Assembly: GCA_005281725.1 (NCBI GenBank) | Contig: SSBO01000001.1 | Span: 11,696,470-11,760,469 of the forward strand | From: Wuchereria bancrofti | Taxonomy: Eukaryota; Nematoda; Chromadorea; Rhabditida; Onchocercidae | Direction: 5' to 3' | Length of the DNA: 64,000 nt | Shown here: positions 23,763 to 36,232 of the stretch, one piece after another | How positions within the stretch are numbered: the stretch's first letter is position 1 | How the letters are laid out: the number at the start of each line of letters is the position of its first letter | Translations under genes and position numbers: made by a program | The notes under the pieces: generated by a model | Databases searched by the model: none | What the model was told of the DNA's origin: nothing | The model's input: only the letters and a program-made list of their open reading frames with translations

Positions 23763-26533
23763 TCTATAAAATACAATTATCAGTTGCTATAGAACATAAT
23801 TAAATTGCTAATTGTTTATAATTAATTATTATCAAGTAAACATAAATGAATTTACAATTACTATTTTTGTTTAAGTATTATTTCAAAAATTTTAAAAAGA
23901 GACAAAAAAAAAAAGAGTACTTTTTGGATTAGAACAATAGTTGCTTATCAAAAAGATGCAAAAAGGAGGCAAAATATGTTATGCAACCAAACTTAAACAC
24001 AAATAATAAAAGGTCAGAATGGAAGAGATCAGAAAAAGAATGAGCAGCAGATAATATATATGAATAAATATGAAGGAATGACACTATGACTGAATTCAGT
24101 TGACCTTAGGAGCAGACATCAGCAACAGAAGTAAGATTCGATCGATGATAAACATTATTAACTAGATAGATGAATTCAATATGTCTTTTATAATTGTTAA
24201 AAGTATTGAAGTAGAAAAAAAAAAAAGAAAAAAGAAAAAGCAGAAATGGCAATAATACCGTTCTAATTATTTCAATCACATAAAAATGTTAACTGATATA
24301 GTTTGACATTTATTTATAATCATTTTTAAAATTTATACAAATTTATCATATTTTTGATGCTATTATCACTGTTTGCAAAAGTGTTAATAAATGGGATGTA
24401 ATAATTTCAAATTTTAAACAATCATAAAAATTGATCACATCTCTTATATATTCAGTAATTTAAGTTAGCATTTAAATTAAGTGTAAATTGTTTTAATTAA
24501 TGATTCTCAATCAAATCAGAGTGAAAAAATAATATTAATGGAAGGGATAGTAGGAAAGAATGAGTATTCCAAAAGAAGTATGTTTTCTATCATTTCAGAA
24601 TTTCATTATATTTCAATTAGCTATAACTGACCTTTGTTGAAGTATTTATTACCAATTCATTACGATCTCTCAGAATTGTAGAGCGGATTAAGTTATTAAT
24701 TTAAATAGGTCAACAAGTTCATATAATATCACAGAACAATAAACAAGATGACAATCAAATTTGACAGATAATTATATATTAGAAAGTAATAAATTCTGAA
24801 AATATTACCTTCGTATTAATTAATTATTCTTTCTATGATGCCACAAAATCACGCGACAATTTCTTTCTTTTGTTAGATTTAATTAGACTTTTTGTTAGAT
24901 TAGTTAGACTATTCAATTATGCATGAAACGAAATATTTCGCAGAAAATTTCTCCTAAAAGTATATTTTTTTTTTTGCATTTAACAATAATTTAATTATTC
25001 TTTAATGAAAATTAGTTAATGAAAATTAGGAATTATATGCTTCATAATTGAATGATCTGATGACAATTTAACGATGTCATAAAGATCACCGATATTTCAC
25101 ATTTAATTTCATTATATTTGTTTTTCTCTTCAATTGATTAACTCTTTTTAAACTATTTTAGATTAATCCAATTTTAAATTTACCATCTCTCTAAATTATC
25201 ATTCCATCTTCTCTAAAGCAATTAGCTCAAGTGTTACTGATATACTTTCGTAGCTTATATTTTCAAAATTAATAATTCTGTGAAACAAATAATCGTATCA
25301 TTTTTATTTAGAAGGCATACAAATTCAAATAAATTGTTGAATCATGAGAAGAAAAAAAAAAAGAGTAACTTAGTATACCAATTATTTCTTTCTTAAAAAA
25401 AAAAAAAAAAAAAGAATTATGCGGTAAAAAAGAGATAGCACACTAAAGTAATATTTGATTTATTACATAAAATGATTTCAATTCAGATGAATAACTACGA
25501 TAATTCAATTATAAATCAGTAAACTTTCAATTTTTTTTCCTTCAGAGATTCAAAAAAAAAAAAAATTGATCTAATGAACGAATTGGCAGCAGTATTTTGA
25601 GTTGAAAAAAAGAAAAATAAAAAGACTACATATGATCAAATTAGTAAGTACAATAATATATCACATCCATCTATATTCTTTTTCTCAAAAATTATCATAT
25701 AATTAACATACTGATATGAAAAAAAGAAAAAAATTATGCGTAGTTTTTCCAAAAATGCGACAGTCCACAAAAGCAACAAAATAATGAGTTAAAATAATAA
25801 AATTTCCATTAAAAAAAAAAAAATGAAATCTATTAAAATAAAAAAAGAGAATTAAAATTTTAATGAAAGTAAAATGTGAGCAAAAGTACAAATTTCAGTA
25901 AAATAATAATAATTGACAGTGATTATTAGATGAGGAGTGTATAAGACAACAAAAATAATTATATTAGCAACAGTGTATTTTTAATTAATTATGCATTACA
26001 GATATTATAAACATTGTTGATTATTAATGATGCTAATTAACATCATTAATAATTAAAAAAAAAAAAGGAAAAATTTCATTCATACATAATAAATGTATGA
26101 ATGAATCATTTTTTGATATAAATTGACAAAAATTAAATTAAAATAAAAGATTATCAAATATAGTATAGTAATTTAAGGAATTATTTATTTTAAAGAAGAA
26201 AAAAAAAAGGTCAAAAAGGTCAATTCTATGTATAGGAATGCAATAACATTTCGAGAAATGCAAAAAAAAAAAAAAGAAAAGAAAAGAAAAAACAATGGAT
26301 ATTAGAAAAAATAAGGAAGTATTAAAAAAGAAATATCAGTATATCACCGAGCACCGTTATCTTATATCACTTTTATTCTATTATTCATATCATTTGAAAA
26401 TGATTATTTTGTTTTTTTTTTTTTAAAAAAAAAAGGAGAGAAATGTTAGACTAATAATAACAACGACTATTCTGGCCTTTTCTTCTTTTTTTTTTCCCCC
26501 AAATTTATTTGGCAAATGAATCCATATATCAAT
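23763..26533. other. Intergenic region upstream of the RING-H2 gene and downstream of let-805
   Basis: About 2.8 kb, very AT-rich, without coding-like sequence. The left end should include the RING-H2 promoter. The right end is the let-805 3' UTR: a minus-strand AATAAA lies at 26504-26509, 25 bp after the stop codon. Confidence 0.5.
26504..26509 (-). terminator. Poly(A) signal of let-805
   Basis: AATAAA on the minus strand, 25 bp beyond the let-805 stop at 26534. Position fits a short nematode 3' UTR. Confidence 0.5.
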
Positions 26534-29500
26534 TTATCGTCTTCCGGTTGTATATTCCTGAAATTAAGACAAAATTTATGAACAATCAATAATTTTATAT
26601 TTTAAATGAAGCAAAATGATATTAAATAATATAAATTACAGTAAGATGATGATGCATTGATGAAAATTTGAGATATGTTAAGAAAAGAAAAGAACGTTTA
26701 TGTAATTGGAACCAACAAAAATGAGAAATTTATAACTATACTCAAATTATACTGTACTCAAATATTATACTCAAATTTTCTATATTGAAAATTTCCGGTA
26801 TTTCCCGGTACATTCAAAATTTTCTATACTTAATTATAATATCATTAACCTATGCTGAAAATCTTCAGCAATGCATTCTGTTGTAATTTACAAAATTATT
26901 AAAAATGCTATATTGAATGATCGTTCGATCTTATAATTCTAGCATTATATTAATGATCGATGAAATAAATAAATGAAAAGAAATACATAAAATCTTTTCC
27001 AGTTCAAAAAAAAAATTAATTAATTAATTAATTAATCACTAATTAAATTCACTCTCATTTTCACTTTTACTCTAAGTTCTTTTTTGTTCAAATTATACAT
27101 CATAAAAAAAAGAGAGAGAAAAAAAAAACAATTTCAATAGAAATTATTAAACATACTTCTTTGTATGAACGCTGATATCGCTCTTCTACTCTTTCTCGAA
27201 TTGGACCACCTTCTTCTGTTCCATCTATAATTATTTAAAAAATTATTTGTGTAAATATTTAAAAATTAATTTCATTTTTTTCGTCATCCAATAATATTTA
27301 TTAATATTTTAACAGAAAAAAATTAACCAATGCAATTCTATAAAGAAGAAAAAAAAATTCCTTTAAAAAAAAATATAAAAAATTGAAAAAATTCTAATTT
27401 ATATAAAATTTATATTTCAAGAAAAAAAGAAAGTATGGTGAGGAAAAAATCAATTTTTCAAAGGTTATTTCAACGAAAATATCACACGCTTATGCAAAGC
27501 AAAAAATTTCACATAATTTCAATTAGTTAAATATGAATTAAAACAAAAAAAAAAAGTCAATCTTTCTTAGTATAAGCATTAGATATTAAAAAAAAAAAAA
27601 AAAACTGGCTATGATCATTTATTTCAAATTGTGCTGCAAATTTAAGCATTCATTAAAGCAAAAAATTTTAAGCAAAGCTGATAAGAAATGAAAACTTTAT
27701 ATTTCATAATATGAAATTTTGTGATCTATAATTTATTCCAGAAAATTAATGAAAAAAAAAAAGTTAGAAAAAGTTTTCTTGTTTTGAATTTGAAATCAAA
27801 ATGAATAAAATTTTAAAATTCAATTTCTTTTCATTTTATCCTTTCCATTATTCGTTGTAATTGTAATCAAAACTCTTAGACGAAGAGTTTCTCGTACCTC
27901 TGTCAACCTGTGACAACGAATTACTGTATTTTTTCATTCGATCCAATGTCTGTCCCATCGGTTCGTTGACAATATCAATTAAATCATCTGGCCAATTATG
28001 CGATGAGAAAGCTGTTGTCCTTCCACTACCAGCTCCTCTCTCATTTTCTGCAAATTTTATCTGCAACTTTTTTTTTTTTCTTTTCTTGTATGCTTGCATT
28101 GCAATTCTGTTTTGATGCATTGTCATTTCTTTATTGACTTAATTTCATCAATTTTAAAATACAAAAAATTCATTTTTCACTATTTGATGCATTGTCATTT
28201 CTTTGTAGATTTAATTTCATAATCGATTTTAAAGTCCAAAAAATTCATTTTTCACTATTTGATGCATTGTCATTTCTCTGTTGATTTAATTTCACAATCG
28301 ATTTTAAAATGAAAAAATTCATTTTTCACTATTTGGTGTATTTCATTTCTCTGTTGATTTAATTTCATAATCGATTTTAAAATGCAAAAAATTTATTTTT
28401 CACTATTTGATGCATTGTCATTTCTTTGTTGATTTAATGTCATAATCAATTTTAAAATGCAAAAAATTCATTTTTCACTATTTCAGCATCGTTAGCATTT
28501 AGTTACTGCGAATATAGCACACTTATACATATGCTAAAATTGAAATTAAGCTTAAACACTTTAAATTATATGAATAACACTCACACAATTCTCAATATCA
28601 TTTGTGATATTAAAAATTGTCATATTAGTGAAAAAAAAAAAAAAAAAAGTTGGCATTGTGCAAACTGCAAACGTGACCTTCTTTTTTTTTTCTTTTTTAA
28701 CTTATAAAAATGTGCAGTGAAAAAAAGCAACATTGTCATAATTTTTTAGAAAGCAATTCAAATATTTCAAAAGAAAAAGGAAAAAATAAACATAAATAAT
28801 TGATAAAAAATAAAAATAAAATTATGTGATGCAATTATTATCAATGAAATATTAACTATTTATAAAATATGCAACATTTCTTTTTTTTTTTTTTTTTTGT
28901 AAAACTTATAATCCATTTAGTAGCATAAATAGTAATTATAAGATGAAAATCTATTTAATATTTTATAAATGAAAAATTATTACAGTAGAAGAAATAGCAA
29001 AGATACCTGCTCTACGAGTACTAAATGAGGTAGAAGCGGTAGCTCTTGGACCATATCCATTAATACCTGCTGAGGCACCACTACTTGAACCAATAGCACC
29101 GCCAGATGTTTCGGCACTTCTCATTTCACTCTTCGATGTTCGATATGTATCTAACAATTAAAGATCACTTCAAAATATATATTATTTAAATCTACAAAAA
29201 GAAAAAGAAGGAAGAAATGGACAATTAAGTGCTTAGCATGCATAATTAACAGTAATAAATTTTCATTTTAATTTTTTAATATCGGCAAAAAGTGCGAATT
29301 TTACCAGTTTTTGAACTGCAAATTAATTTCCCTCTCAATTATTTCTTTTCATTAAAAATTTCTTCTCTACAAAAAAAGAAAAAAAAGAGAGAAAAAACAT
29401 ATTACTGCAAATTTTTTGTGGTGAGAGGTAAGAAATTTTAGCGGAGAAAAAAATTTGCTTACTTAGCAAATGTTGCTAAATAACGATAGCATATATAATT

Positions 29501-32500
29501 ATCAAGTGCAGGCGGAAAGTAACTTAGGAAAAGTAAGTGGCGGAATTGGTAAAGTGAGCGCCTTTGATTCGTTTAGATAAGTGGAAAATTAGACAGACTG
29601 TTTGCTATATTTGCGTTAAATAAAAGTTTAAGGAGAAGATGAAAAGAGAAAGTCATAAATTCAATAGCTATTATGTATATAAGTAAGGATATTCTATTTA
29701 AGTAATACTCTATCTAACTTATTGAAAGCTTTTGGTTAAGTTATAGTGTTTCAATTAGGTACGGTTGACGTGTGACGCGTGATGCTTTCATAAGTATTGT
29801 GAAAAAAGGTGTCGCAAGATTATGATATATAGCTAATTTGTGTCACGTTAAAAAAAAAAAAAGGTATGGCAGAGTGCATGCTAACCATAGTCATAATTTG
29901 AGTATGCACGGGTACGTGATCGCATTGTATCGTTCATGTACCCGGTATCGGAGCTATAGCCACGCGCTGTTAATTGATCCGGTGAGCGTGATAGTGTATC
30001 AAGTTCACGTTGTAAAGTGTGCAGTGCATCACGACGTGTGTGAGGTGTTGAAGGTCCTGGACGAGTTCCGTCCAGTAATGTTTGCGATGCATAATGACGC
30101 GGACTACCCATATCGCTACGGCTACGATACGTGTAGCGACGTGAATATGTATCAGTAAGGGGTCTTTCAGCAGCTGATGCACGACTGATATATGATGTTC
30201 CGGTACCGGAATACAGACGAGCACGTTCTGACTGTTCTGCAAACAAATTAGCAAACAGAAATATAAAATGTAAGTATCGCATACACTAAACATTAAAAAC
30301 TGAAATTATTTTCAAGGAAAATTATAAAAAAAAAAAAAAACTCAAAAAAACTCAAAAGTAAAAATTTTAGCAGAAGCCAAGCTTTAGAAATAAATTGGCC
30401 AAAAATTATTTTTATTAGCCAAAAAGACCTGAAATAACAACAAAAAGAATATGAAAGATTATTTGCGATAGAAAGCATCAAAATGACTGTAACAAATATT
30501 GAAATGATAATATTATTAATGCATAAATTTCACAATTATTTTGATATTTATTGCAATGTTTCTTTTAATTTCCAAAATTGCATTTCATATCAAACAGTCA
30601 TTTTATTGCTTAATTTTATATTTTATTGGTTAATAGCCAATAAATGAAAGAAAAAGCACTTTTTAAAAAAAAAAGAAAACCACACGTGCTTAGGTGTGTA
30701 GTAGGATAAATTATCTTCTTTTTTTTTTTTTGAAAATCAGTTAATAATTATTATTTTTACTCGTATATGAATAAACACATGAAAAATTTAATTTTTTGAA
30801 TTTAGCTAGTGTAAAATTTTAAAGTGAAAAATCCATTGGAATAAATTAATTAATTTTTTGAAAAATTTCACAGCAAAATTTTTAACTTGAAATAATTCTA
30901 CCAATTAACAGTTTAAAGAATCATTATTATATCTCTTCATTAAAAGATTGTAGAGAGGGAGAGGGAGAGAGAGAGGAGGAGGAGGAAAGGGAGAGATAGA
31001 GAAAGGAAAAAAACCTCTAGCAAGATCTCGACCAAGTGCAGATGCAGAAAGTGAACGTCGATTTCTTGCTAAGCTACCATATGCCTCTGCTTCACTACCA
31101 TATTTCAAATAGTCACCTGGCTAAAATTTGAAAATTAAACAAAAAAAAAAACTTTCATATTTGTCCTAAAATCTTTTTTCAAAATATAATAAAATCAAAA
31201 GAGCATGTTACATTATTCATTCAAAAATTTCTTAAATTAAAATTTCATTACATACAGAAAATAATTTATAAAACAAAATCAAAAAAAATTGACTGTATAA
31301 TGTCTCCTAAGGGTTGATCTTCTCGAAGAAGATGTAAGTTCCTCTAATTCTTGTTCCAATTGACGACCGGTTGTAGATGAATAGGCTGATACAGCAACAG
31401 CGTCCGGTTGTTGATTATCTAAGATAGTTAAACTTAAATTTAAAAAAAAAAAACAAGAAATTTATTGGAACGATTCCAGTAATTCTGTATTTACAACTAT
31501 TTGGAAGATGGAAAAGTATTTGCACTGTTTATTGTAACATTAATTAAACAATGAAATAAATAAAATAGAAGAAAAAAAAAACTTACAAACATGATAAATC
31601 TTAGTTGTATGCGTTTCATCACCACCAGCTCTCGATTTATCTTGCAATATTTCAGTAAGTTTAGTAAGACTCTCTTGTAAACGTCGAGATTCTTCAAAGC
31701 TCTACAAATTTAATTCTTTCAATATTACATGATAATAAAAATGCCATTTCAAATAAATACAAATGCAAAATAAAGCCTAATATATAATAATAAAATAAAA
31801 ATTATATTGTTACAACAAAATTGTAAAGTATAACACATTTTAAAATATTTAAATTCTCACTCGTTGTCCGGAAGTTCGACTTGCAATACCTTCCTTGAAT
31901 CCATCAATGTAGCCGGTACGAAATTCTTCCTGATTCGGATACTGTTCTTCTAGCCTTCGTAATAAACTATTAGATATCCGATCACCAAAGAAACCTGAGT
32001 TACCATCTCGGAAACCTTGCATATAACCGGAAGAATAGCCAGCTCCTTGACCACGTTGTGCCAAATTACGCATTGATGCACTCATTCCGGTCATTCCGGC
32101 ATCTCTATAATAAATACAAAAAAATTCTAAAGCTGGACTTTCTCACTCTCTCTCTCTCTCCCAGTTTTAAAAGAATCGATTAATATTTGCAAATGTTGCA
32201 TTTGGTTGAAATAATATCTAATGTTAAATTTCAATTTTTCATTTAATTTCACAATCATTTTTAAAGTATTTATCATATCAAAACTATCACTCATATAAAA
32301 AACAAAAACACAAAAAAGAAAAAACAGTTTTTTTTAAAATTAATTAAAGTTTAAAATAATTCCCAAAATGCTTCATAATTTTCATATTTTTATATAATTT
32401 AAATAATTTTATAAAATTAATTCTACCTTAATCCTTTCACGTAACCCTCATGAAATCGATCATCTCTAGTACCATAATCATCATCCATTCGTCGACGTGC

Positions 32501-35500
32501 TGCTGATGCAGTACCTAATTTATTTGCATCTCGAAAACCTCGCACATAACCATCTTCAAAATCTCCACGAGCTTAAAAATTCAAAATCATATTTGGAACC
32601 AAAAAAAAAAAAAGAATCAGTACTTTTTTTTTTTATAAAACATTAATACCTGTTGCTTTTTGATCAAGTGATGATCGGATATCATCAACACGTGATGAAA
32701 GTGCTTGCATATTTTGCTCTATTCCAGCTTTCTCGACCTAAAAATATTGTATTTCTTTTTATAAAATTATTTTTAATATTATTCCAATAATTTATTCGGA
32801 ATTAAACAAATTTTTTAAAAAATTATAATTTATTCTAAAATTCAAACAAATTCTAAATTAAACAAAAATTTATCGGGAAAAAAATTAGCAAGAATATAAT
32901 AGAAATTCTAACAGTTATAGAAATATTTTTACGGTTGACAAAAAAAGAAAAAATGTTTCACAAGAAGATGTTTTAAAAGCAGGAATAAATTTAAAAACAA
33001 AAAAAAAAAACTTCAAAATTATCAATGCATATGCTAAATTGAAAAATTAATAAAATATCTCATTTCTCATTTTTTTACTGATATAAATTTTATTCTTATT
33101 AACAGCAAACTCTTCACTTAAATTCAAATTCAATTATCAAACCAATTATCTCTAATTTAATACCAATTCATTTCAATCACGCAAAAATATTTAACAGTAA
33201 TGTAAGTTGCGGAAGACTAACGTCTGCGGAAAGTAATGGAACTGTTTGACCATTTGATGCAATTACACGTCGTCGCTCTTTTCGTGTTCGATAACGTCTA
33301 TAATTCAATTTCTTTTTTTTTTTTTTTTTTGCTTCTCATTTTAGTTTATTTTTAAATAATAATGAAAATTTTAATATTTGAGAAGAGGAAATGATAGGAA
33401 GCATGCAATATCAATTACTAAGTTACAACAAGAATAATTTACTTTATAAACTAATCACTAGTCAATAGATCAAATCATGCATAGTAATAATTCAAATAAA
33501 ATTATCAAATTATATTAGTATAAAGAAGTAGCAATTGTGCCTATGAAATCAATCATAATTTCATTTATCTTTTGATTTCAAGAATTTAAAAAAAAATTTT
33601 GTATCAAATTTTTTTCCACTCTCTTCTAATTATCACATTTTCAAACATTTGTTTTTTCAAAAACAATTCTTCACATTTTCAAAAAACAATTCTTTTTTTT
33701 CTCCAACAATAGTGCAACTTAACAAACGGATGTTTTTTTTTTCCTTTTTTAAATAAAATAAAATAAATCAATCATTTCATTATATTAATAAATTAAATAA
33801 GATTGAAGAGATTTGATTTTTTTTTAAACAGAAAAATATAATAAATATTCTTTATTATCGCACTTCATACAATACGATAATAATAACAATTGAATAGATG
33901 CATTTGACAAAATAAAAAAAAAATTTTTTTTTTCTCCTATAGATGAATTTTTTGAGTGGCATAATGTCATTTCTTTCAATATTGAATGATATAATTCATT
34001 TTTTTTTCTTTCTAATTTATTTCCTTTTTATTTCACAAAATGTTATGAAAAGAAAGAAAGCTATAATTTTGAGGTCAAAATTAGAAGTAACATTAAAAAA
34101 ACAAATCTCATTTCTTGTTTGTTAATTTTGAGTTGAAATTTTAAGATTATACGATAGCAATAATAATAGATGATATAAACAAATTAGTTAAAATAAATTA
34201 TGCTTCTAAGATAATTACCCCTTTTTTATTTTCTCTCATTCAAATGCAAGATGAGTAACTGAAAGATGAAAATTTAATTGATAATGGATAATTTAAAAGA
34301 GAAATACAATTCAATGAGTATTATTTTAAGTTTGAAATAGAATTCTTAAAATCAAATGATTTCTGTTAATATTTGATCAAATTATTTTAAGACGATTGTT
34401 AAATATATTTTTTTAAAAGCTGGTTTATAAGTTAAAATTAAGAAATTCCACTGTTGAACCAAAAAAAAAGTATCCTTGAAGTTTTTCAATTACGATATCA
34501 ATCACCGGAAATAAATTTGAGAAAAGAAAGATGAAAACTTTCTTGTTTACATTTTTTTTTTTTTTTCATAAAGGTGAAAAAATTACCCTTGCAAACACCA
34601 AAGCAGGCAACATGTGAGAAGAATGAGTAGGAGTAACAGGAGAAGTAAAAGTAATAGCCACCACCATGGCCAACCGGAAATCGCATACGGACTGGCTAAA
34701 ATTTCATTCTATTAATTTAAAAACAACAAAATTTTTTTAAAATCATTAAGGAAATTATAAAACTGATAAAATTTTTAAGAAAATGTTAATGAAAATTTGT
34801 TGGAAATTAATTTCCGAAGAATATAAATTGAATCGTCGTGTTATAATCCAAGAAATGTTTCACTATTTACTTCATCAGAAACTATCATTTTAAATTAATT
34901 ATTAAGAATTAAATAAAAGTGAAGCAGAAATGTGAGTAAAAATTACTGTAATACATTCTAAAAGTTTTAGCAAGAAGTATTATATAAAAAAAAACATATC
35001 ATTTCATTATAATAACAATACTACAACTATGATAACACAGAAAAAGGTCACTTCAAATCAATTATAATAGATTTGAAGATTCTGAAAATAAAATTGAAAG
35101 CGAAAAAAAAAAAGAATTGAATAGATTTGGAGAAAGTATTTCAAAAGTTATGAGTTTACTACAGATAGTTACTAGACAAAAGCTTGAAACTACTTTTTTT
35201 TACCATTCGCACCTTATTTTTAGCTAATTAAATAAGAGAAAAACTGATAAGAAATATATTTCAAATGTTAAATTTTTCAAGACATTAAAAAAAAATTAAA
35301 ACAGATGAATGAGTGATAAGAAAAACCTGTAAATCTCATATCAATCCTAGGAATAATGCATCAGTATTTCATTTAGTAATTATTTTAACAGTCTTAACTT
35401 CTCTTTAACACACTTATGAAATAGGTGATTGTTTCGATTAACAGAATTCATATTATTTCCTTCATGTTTACCTTTTTTTTTTTAAAAAAACATTTACTTA

Positions 35501-36195
35501 GTTAATTGAAATAAGAATCTCTCTCTTTCTCTCTATCTTCCTCTCTCTCTCTGCTTGTTTCATTCTTTTTTAAAAAAAAAAAGAAAATAACAAAAAGAAT
35601 TTTGTTGTTTTTGCATTAAAAAAAAAAAAATGATAGCTTTAAGAGTAACAGTTTCGCTAGAGAAAAGCAATCTAGAATGAATCATAAATGAAAATGATTC
35701 ATAATTTTTTAGTGCTAAGGAACGATCAATTTCGAAATAAATTTATTGATTAACTAATATAACCATTTTATGTTGTAATTAAATGCCACTAATTAAACTT
35801 ATACTTTAAAAAAAAAAAAAAAAAAGGAAAGAAGGCGTACCATCAGGCCATACACTCATCGTTGTTGGAATGCAGTTGTGAAATAGGTAAGGTAATAGAA
35901 AAACGAGTTCAATTCAAAATTGATATCTTCACTTCAATGAGCAAACCAATTGGTTCAGGTGGATAATGCACACTACTATATTGTTGCTGTTGTCACCCAC
36001 TCTCAATGATTGCTACCAGTATCAACAATTGTCACCCATAACTGCTTCTCATCATCATCATTACCAATCAAACATGATTGGTGATGATGTGATGATGATG
36101 ATGATGATGAGAGGAAGATGGAAAAGATTCACACTTCATTGTTTTAATATATATTATTTAAAAAGAAAAGAATTCGATAAAAATCATATACAACA

Positions 36196-36232
<37 letters not shown>

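Larger units (their letters stand above)
26534..34586 (-). other. let-805: let-805 cytoplasmic domain
   Basis: Exons: 33297-33222, 32737-32650, 32571-32427, 32104-31861, 31701-31587, 31418-31294, 31120-31015, 30236-29886, 29150-29007, 28047-27898, 27224-27157, 26557-26534, about 545 residues. After the basic stop-transfer come a short helix (EKAGIEQNMQALSSRVDDIR), four GYxxGF-type motifs (32560-31888), a heptad-like helix (EESRRLQESLTKLTEILQ), then a long Ser/Arg/Tyr/Thr-rich disordered tail with many possible phosphorylation sites, ending EEYTTGRR. No known enzymatic domain is visible. The segment is known in C. elegans LET-805 to be unlike other proteins. Confidence 0.82.

Noticed and set aside
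28114..28483. CRISPR-like array
   Set aside because: Copies are contiguous tandem units without unique spacers, inside an intron of a nuclear animal gene.
35966..36199. Plus-strand frame with His and Met runs
   Set aside because: Produced by the ATG/CAT trinucleotide repeats in the large let-805 intron.
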